From Catenibacillus sp964565805 (lineage in GTDB: Bacteria; Bacillota; Clostridia; Lachnospirales; Lachnospiraceae): 64,000 nucleotides of DNA. The stretch's first letter is position 1. Each line of letters starts with the position of its first letter. This document shows, piece after piece, positions 59,737-64,000 of the stretch. The stretch lies in contig CAZMGH010000006.1 in the NCBI GenBank assembly GCA_964565805.1, positions 17,736-81,735 of the forward strand, in the 5' to 3' direction. The notes under the pieces are model-generated. The model did not search any database, was not told the DNA's origin, and saw nothing but the letters and a program-made list of their open reading frames with translations. The position numbers and the translations under genes are program-made.

Positions 59737-60702
59737 CTAGAATAATGCGTTTTCTTTGCTGACTTTACGAACTACACCATTGGCAACCATAACGAGCACA
59801 AAACCAATGATGGACTGATAAAAGCCGGCAGCCGCGGACATACCTACATTACCGGACACCATCAGGCCACGGTACACATAAGTATCAATCGTATTCGTTA
59901 CCGAGTACAGCAGGCCCGAATCACGGGGAACCTGATAGAACAAACCAAAATCTGAGTAGAAGATACGGCCTATGTTTAACAGGGTCAGGGTGATCACTGT
60001 AGGCTTTAAAAATGGCAGAGTCACATAACGGATCTGCTGCATCTTCTTTGCGCCATCCAGCATGGCAGCCTCATAAAGAGACGGATCTATACCGTTAATA
60101 GTGGAGATATAGATGAGACATCCATAGCCCACACCTTTCCACGTATTTACAAAAATCAAGATAAAGGGCCAGTACTTAGGCTCCGAATACCAGCTAATGG
60201 AATCAATGCCTAAAGCCGGGAGGATTGTGTTATTCACAATACCTGTGCTCTGGCTTAAAAACGCGAATACAATATATCCAAGAATAACCGCTGACATAAG
60301 ATACGGAAAAAGGATCGCGCTCTGATAAATCTTTGCCAGCTTTCTATTAACCGTATCGCAGATAAAAATAGCAAAGATGATGCCTACCACCATATTAATG
60401 ACAATAAATGCCAGGTTGTACAGCAGCGTGTTTCTTGTAATCGTCCATGCATCTGGTGTCGCAAACAGGAACTCGAAATTACTTAATCCAGCCCAGGGGC
60501 TTCCCCAGATTCCCGCGCGGGCGTTATAATCCTTAAACGCAACAATAATGCCGGCCATAGGAATATAGTTATTGATGATCATGTAAATTGCGCCAGGCAA
60601 AAACATGAGATAAAGGGGAAGATAGCGTTTAAACTTTGCCATCTTGCTTCCCGGACGATTATCTGCCGTGATCACAGCATCTTTTTTCGTCTTTGCAGCC
60701 AT
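59737..60702 (-). CDS. Carbohydrate ABC importer permease (LplB-type)
   Basis: The 321-residue permease has six membrane helices, the LplB/YteP-type sequence YLPLYLMFLPGAIYMIINNYIPMAGIIVAFKDYN and the EAA loop YEAAMLDGAKKMQQIRYVTLPFLKP. It pairs with the following permease. It lies 53 bp downstream of the arabinofuranosidase gene. Confidence 0.9.
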   Translation of the reverse strand: MAAKTKKDAVITADNRPGSKMAKFKRYLPLYLMFLPGAIYMIINNYIPMAGIIVAFKDYNARAGIWGSPWAGLSNFEFLFATPDAWTITRNTLLYNLAFIVINMVVGIIFAIFICDTVNRKLAKIYQSAILFPYLMSAVILGYIVFAFLSQSTGIVNNTILPALGIDSISWYSEPKYWPFILIFVNTWKGVGYGCLIYISTINGIDPSLYEAAMLDGAKKMQQIRYVTLPFLKPTVITLTLLNIGRIFYSDFGLFYQVPRDSGLLYSVTNTIDTYVYRGLMVSGNVGMSAAAGFYQSIIGFVLVMVANGVVRKVSKENALF

Positions 60703-60755
60703 TATACATCCTTCCTTTCTTTTTAAATCTCCCCCAGGGTTCTTCCATAAGCCCC

Positions 60756-62288
60756 TCAGACAAATTTAAATCTATAGACTCCTACTGATGCGGCCGGGGC
60801 TTTTACATGCCAGGCATGTCCATCATACTCCGGCTCTAAAACATCCTTTGCCCGGATCCGATCCGGATCGTCCCATGTGTTGCAGTCCTGGGGCTTTTGG
60901 GAACAAAGGAGCTTTCCCCCATGCCATGTATACGCTCCCGGAAGGATAATGGTCACATCTTCATCCTGGTCATAGCTGCCATTGACGACATTAACACTGA
61001 TGATCCCATCTTTTTCCGAAGCCAGGGTGTAGATCCCGCTTTCCACTTCACACTCTCCACTGGGTGAACAGGAAAGAAGTTCTGCATCTCTGTGAACCAT
61101 ATACATCTCAAACACATCGTAGTTTGGAGTTTTTATAAATTGATCGCCATTTGTTAAAAACAGCGCGTTCAGTACATTCACGGTCTGTGCTACACAGGCC
61201 ATTTTGACCTTATCACAATTTCTGTGAAAAATATCCAGCGTTAACGCTGTTGTTACAGCGTCCCTCATGGTTACCTGCTGGAATAATGCCGGCCTGGACA
61301 TAAATGCGGACCCATGCCAGTTTCCCCACTCACCCACATACAGTTCGCACTGTACCTTTTGAGGGAAACCGCCTTCACCCTCCGGAATCTGTTCCAATCC
61401 TTCCTGGAGCAGGGCATACTGTTCGCAGATCACATCTTCCAATTCAAAACAACTGTCAACAACCCTGTTCCACCCCTCACGGTCAAAAGACACATCGGTA
61501 TCCTCAGGATGTTTTATATTCCAATTATAAAAATGGAGATCATAACCATACATAGGCGGACAACGGTAATCTGAAAAGGCCTTAAACAAGTCCTTGGTCC
61601 ATGCAACCCTCTCTTTCGGCTTGTTGCCGTCCGGACCAGACACGATCAGTTTCAGAGGATGTGCCGACACATCTGTCATAGATTTTTTAAAAGAAGGAAC
61701 CCCGCTGGAAAATTTGCGATATTCATCGCTGTAACCCTGAGCCGTATAATTTCCGCCGCCGGCCCACGGTTCGTTGCCGATTCCCCAATATTCTACATGA
61801 AAGGCATCGCTGCTTCCATTGCGTTCCCGCTCTTTCTTTAAACAGGTATCCTCTTCCCGGTTGCAATATTCCATCCATTCCTTCATCTCAGCTGCAGTAC
61901 CGCTTAACATATTAATATTCAGCCATGGCTGCGCTCCGGTAAGCTTACACAGATCCATAAATTCATGGGTTCCAAACTGATTCGTATCCGGTTCAAAGGT
62001 TCCGAAATTCTCGTTAAATGTCACCGGTCTGCGGTCTCTGGGACCTATTCCATTCCTCCAGTGATAAGTGTCGGCGTAACAGCCGCCGGGCCATCGGATC
62101 ACAGGGGGACGGATATTTTTCATAGCGTTCAGGAAATCTTTTCGGATCCCCCGGACATTGGGAATGGAAGAATCTTCTCCGACCCATACTCCGTCATAGA
62201 CGCATCCGCCAAGGACTTCAATAAAATGACTATGCAGCTTCGGTGAAATCGTCCCTTTACTCTTAGCGTCAACTTTAACCGTCACCAT
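60756..62288 (-). CDS. GH51 alpha-L-arabinofuranosidase
   Basis: This glycoside hydrolase releases terminal arabinofuranose from arabinoxylan- or arabinan-derived oligosaccharides. The 510-residue product has the GH51 TIM barrel with acid/base Glu173 in YWGIGNEPWA and nucleophile Glu320 in VGEWGNWHG, RWPGGCYAD near the N-terminus and a C-terminal beta-domain. There is no signal peptide, so it acts on imported oligosaccharides in the cytoplasm. I use the ATG at 62288 (MVTVKVDAK), 9 nt after AGGAGG; the frame is open to 62321. Confidence 0.93.
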   Translation of the reverse strand: MVTVKVDAKSKGTISPKLHSHFIEVLGGCVYDGVWVGEDSSIPNVRGIRKDFLNAMKNIRPPVIRWPGGCYADTYHWRNGIGPRDRRPVTFNENFGTFEPDTNQFGTHEFMDLCKLTGAQPWLNINMLSGTAAEMKEWMEYCNREEDTCLKKERERNGSSDAFHVEYWGIGNEPWAGGGNYTAQGYSDEYRKFSSGVPSFKKSMTDVSAHPLKLIVSGPDGNKPKERVAWTKDLFKAFSDYRCPPMYGYDLHFYNWNIKHPEDTDVSFDREGWNRVVDSCFELEDVICEQYALLQEGLEQIPEGEGGFPQKVQCELYVGEWGNWHGSAFMSRPALFQQVTMRDAVTTALTLDIFHRNCDKVKMACVAQTVNVLNALFLTNGDQFIKTPNYDVFEMYMVHRDAELLSCSPSGECEVESGIYTLASEKDGIISVNVVNGSYDQDEDVTIILPGAYTWHGGKLLCSQKPQDCNTWDDPDRIRAKDVLEPEYDGHAWHVKAPAASVGVYRFKFV

Positions 62289-62388
62289 ACATGGGTACCT
62301 CCTGTCTAAAATCGTATCCACACTGCAAGCAGTTTTTCTTTGTTAGAAACCGGACAATCATCGGCTCCCTAGGAAATAAGATAGTCCT

Positions 62389-62499
62389 ATTTTAGTCATT
62401 TTTACCCATATGTGTATATCATAATTCTATCTATTTTGTTATATTTATAACTTTTGTGGCCAAAATCACTATTTTTTTGTATATTTTTAGTCATTTTCA
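62389..62499 (-). promoter_or_regulatory. Regulatory region of the arabinofuranosidase operon
   Basis: The spacer between the AraC gene and the GH51 gene holds a 14-bp palindrome GTTATA-TT-TATAAC (62438-62451) and two direct copies of TTTTAGTCATTTT (about 62390 and 62485). The second overlaps the AraC stop codon. They are candidate sites for the AraC protein. No unambiguous -35/-10 pair was found. Confidence 0.4.
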
Positions 62500-63701
62500 A
62501 TGCCATTTTTATAATTCATTGGTGTCATTCCTGTGATTTCTTTAAAAACTTTACCAAAATGGCTCTGAGAAGAAAACCCAAGGCTGTACGCAATTTCTTT
62601 TAATGGTATATCTGTATAAAGAAGCTGGGTTTTTGCCGCCTGAATTTTAGTATTTTTTATGTAATCGACAATAGTTTCACCCATTTGCTCATGAAATACT
62701 CTGGATAAGTAGTTCGGCGAAACATTTAAAGCCGCTGCCAATTCGGCAACGCTGATCTTACTATGGATATTTTTAACGATCATATCGATGCACTTGTCCA
62801 CCAGAGGATAGGCCCGGGTCTTTTTGTCCTTGCACTCTTTTACAAGGCGGGCAAAATCCATCTCTGCATTGCGGACAATGTAATAAAGATTTGCTATATT
62901 CGTTTCTTCCTCAACAAGATTAATATACTTGTCGCTGAGAGAATAAGCAATTTCCGAATAGACCCCGCCGCGCAGGGCAGAACGGGTAGAAATAGCTATG
63001 ACGACGATACTGATATTTTTGCTGGAACGGATCTTTTCCTTAGCCAAAATGCCGATCTGGCCATTTAAAGGAGCCTCTATAGCCCGCTTAAGCCCTTCCA
63101 CATCCCCATTTGCAATACAATTTTGTTCAAGACGCTCCTGGGCATAAGAATTGTGGGAAGGCACCTCCCCTAAATCCTGTTCTTCACTGCGTTCCATAAG
63201 GCTCTGTCTGTTCAAAAGCGATATTTTTGCAGTTTTTTCCACTGCTTCCTTTAATTGACGATTACTTTTCAGTATATCATATAACGTTACCTGTCGATTG
63301 GTCATAAATTCATAAACCATGGATACAACGTTGCAAAAATGCCTGAAATCATATTCAAGGACTCTTAACACTTTATCCTGGGGATAATGATAATGTTCCC
63401 TTAACTGCTTTTGCTCTTTTATTCCATAGGAAAACACAGCCACCGGCCCCAGGACACATGTATTTCCCTGTTCATCCGTAATTCCCGCGCAGAAAATTTT
63501 ATCCCCCATCTGAAGCAGCATAGGTATTTTCCAGTGAAGACGATCCTTATTTTCTTCAAGGAAGTCCTTATCCAATTCTTCTATACCGATGGTTTCAAGA
63601 TACCCGCTGAAACTGCATGTGATATGCCCTCTTCGATCCCATACGGCTATAGGAATATTGCAAATTCTGTAAAGATGCCCTGAAAAATTATTAATATTCA
63701 A
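62487..63701 (-). CDS. AraC-family transcription regulator
   Basis: The 404-residue protein has a C-terminal double HTH AraC domain (about 300-400: ISVAELAAALNVSPNYLSRVFHEQMGETIVDYI, then IPLKEIAYSLGFSSQSHFGKVFKEITGMTPMNYK). An N-terminal sensor of about 150 residues may be of the PocR type (MLLQMGDKIFCAGITDEQGNTCVLGPVAVF), joined by a helical middle part. It lies directly upstream of the arabinofuranosidase-importer operon on the same strand and is its likely activator. Confidence 0.88.
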   Translation of the reverse strand: MNINNFSGHLYRICNIPIAVWDRRGHITCSFSGYLETIGIEELDKDFLEENKDRLHWKIPMLLQMGDKIFCAGITDEQGNTCVLGPVAVFSYGIKEQKQLREHYHYPQDKVLRVLEYDFRHFCNVVSMVYEFMTNRQVTLYDILKSNRQLKEAVEKTAKISLLNRQSLMERSEEQDLGEVPSHNSYAQERLEQNCIANGDVEGLKRAIEAPLNGQIGILAKEKIRSSKNISIVVIAISTRSALRGGVYSEIAYSLSDKYINLVEEETNIANLYYIVRNAEMDFARLVKECKDKKTRAYPLVDKCIDMIVKNIHSKISVAELAAALNVSPNYLSRVFHEQMGETIVDYIKNTKIQAAKTQLLYTDIPLKEIAYSLGFSSQSHFGKVFKEITGMTPMNYKNGIEND

Positions 63702-63808
63702 ACTACCAACTCCTGTTATGTGCTTGAAGAAAAGTTTTTGACCCTGGTATCATCGTATAAGATAACTATATCATTTTTAAAGAATCGTGTCCAGAAAAAT
63801 CAGACCAC

Positions 63809-63848
63809 AAAAAAAGCTCCAAACACGCATAAATACTAGGTTTGAAGC
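63809..63848 (-). terminator. Terminator after the tRNA genes
   Basis: On the minus strand GCT-T-CAAAC (63848-63840) pairs with GTTTG-G-AGC (63824-63816), followed by seven T. It closes the tRNA-Glu/tRNA-Cys transcript. Confidence 0.7.
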
Positions 63849-63859
63849 ACTTTCATAAA

Positions 63860-63931
63860 AGGCGCAGACCGGATTTGAACCGGTGAATCAAGGTGTTGCA
63901 GACCTTTGCCTTACCACTTGGCTACTACGCC
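63860..63931 (-). tRNA. tRNA-Cys (GCA), second copy
   Basis: It is almost identical to the tRNA at 45051. The acceptor, anticodon (GCA) and U73 are the same. The T stem is ACCGG/CCGGT instead of GCCGG/CCGGC, a compensated base-pair change. Confidence 0.95.
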
Positions 63932-63948
63932 ATATACAATTTAAAGAA

Positions 63949-64000
63949 TGACTCCAAGGGGATTTGAACCCCTGTTACCGCCGTGAAAGGGCGGTGTCTT
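63949..64000 (-). tRNA. tRNA-Glu (TTC), partial at window end
   Basis: Visible on the minus strand are the anticodon arm CCGCC-CTTTCAC-GGCGG (anticodon TTC), the T arm AGGGG-TTCAAAT-CCCCT and the 3' acceptor arm TGGAGTC with discriminator A. The 5' part lies beyond the window. Confidence 0.88.

Overview
The window looks like a scaffolded draft chromosome, or metagenome bin, of an anaerobic gut Firmicute in the Lachnospiraceae/Clostridia. This is inferred from gene content: a GSIII-type glutamine synthetase beside a GSI enzyme, an ANTAR regulator next to glnA, a V/A-type ATPase operon, a DUF368 protein, lipoprotein-anchored sugar and peptide ABC importers, AAA-ATPase/PD-(D/E)XK genes, and consensus sigma-A promoters with 17-bp spacers. 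Two runs of exactly 100 N (35980-36079, 44462-44561) are scaffold gaps of unknown true size. I saw no prophage, integrase, IS transposase or CRISPR array.

Region 1 (1-15.5 kb) is a nitrogen-assimilation block. It holds a truncated ANTAR-type regulator, glnA, a pyrG-gltB-gltD operon (CTP synthase and both glutamate synthase subunits) and, divergently, the GSIII gene glnN. Both glutamine synthetase genes have a near-consensus promoter followed at once by a small hexaloop hairpin (loop AAAGGC) that overlaps the 5' arm of an intrinsic terminator. This is the layout expected for ANTAR antitermination, and a candidate regulator lies just downstream of glnA. pyrG has a different terminator-containing leader. 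Between glnA and gltD sits a sugar isomerase / PfkB kinase / class II aldolase operon whose kinase is broken.

Region 2 (15.9-25.8 kb) is a complete V/A-type ATPase operon (G/H-C-I-K-F-E-A-B-D), followed closely by a Crp/Fnr regulator and then thioredoxin. RNA hairpins flank the B subunit gene. One is part of a 24-bp element that recurs before the DUF368 gene 6 kb away.

Region 3 (25.9-35.9 kb) carries a CNNM/CorC-family membrane protein with a long unexplained leader, a DUF368 undecaprenyl-phosphate translocase candidate, a UbiD-UbiX-LpdD-type decarboxylase set, a three-gene ABC importer of the TrpXYZ type followed by a nitrilase-family amidase, and a hexapeptide O-acetyltransferase.

Region 4 (36-45.1 kb) is the accessory part. 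It has a truncated small ORF, an AAA-ATPase/PD-(D/E)XK gene, a 62-bp palindrome, a decayed PD-(D/E)XK (Rpn/transposase-like) gene, an ABC exporter resembling lactococcin-972-type bacteriocin export/immunity modules with a VanRS-like two-component system, and a Fic protein interrupted by a gap.

Region 5 (45-64 kb) has tRNA-Cys, a GntR regulator, an L-cysteine desulfidase family gene divergent from a complete oligopeptide importer, aspartate kinase, a membrane-anchored class-A-beta-lactamase-like serine hydrolase, an arabinofuranosidase plus carbohydrate ABC importer operon with an AraC regulator, and a second tRNA-Cys followed by a partial tRNA-Glu.
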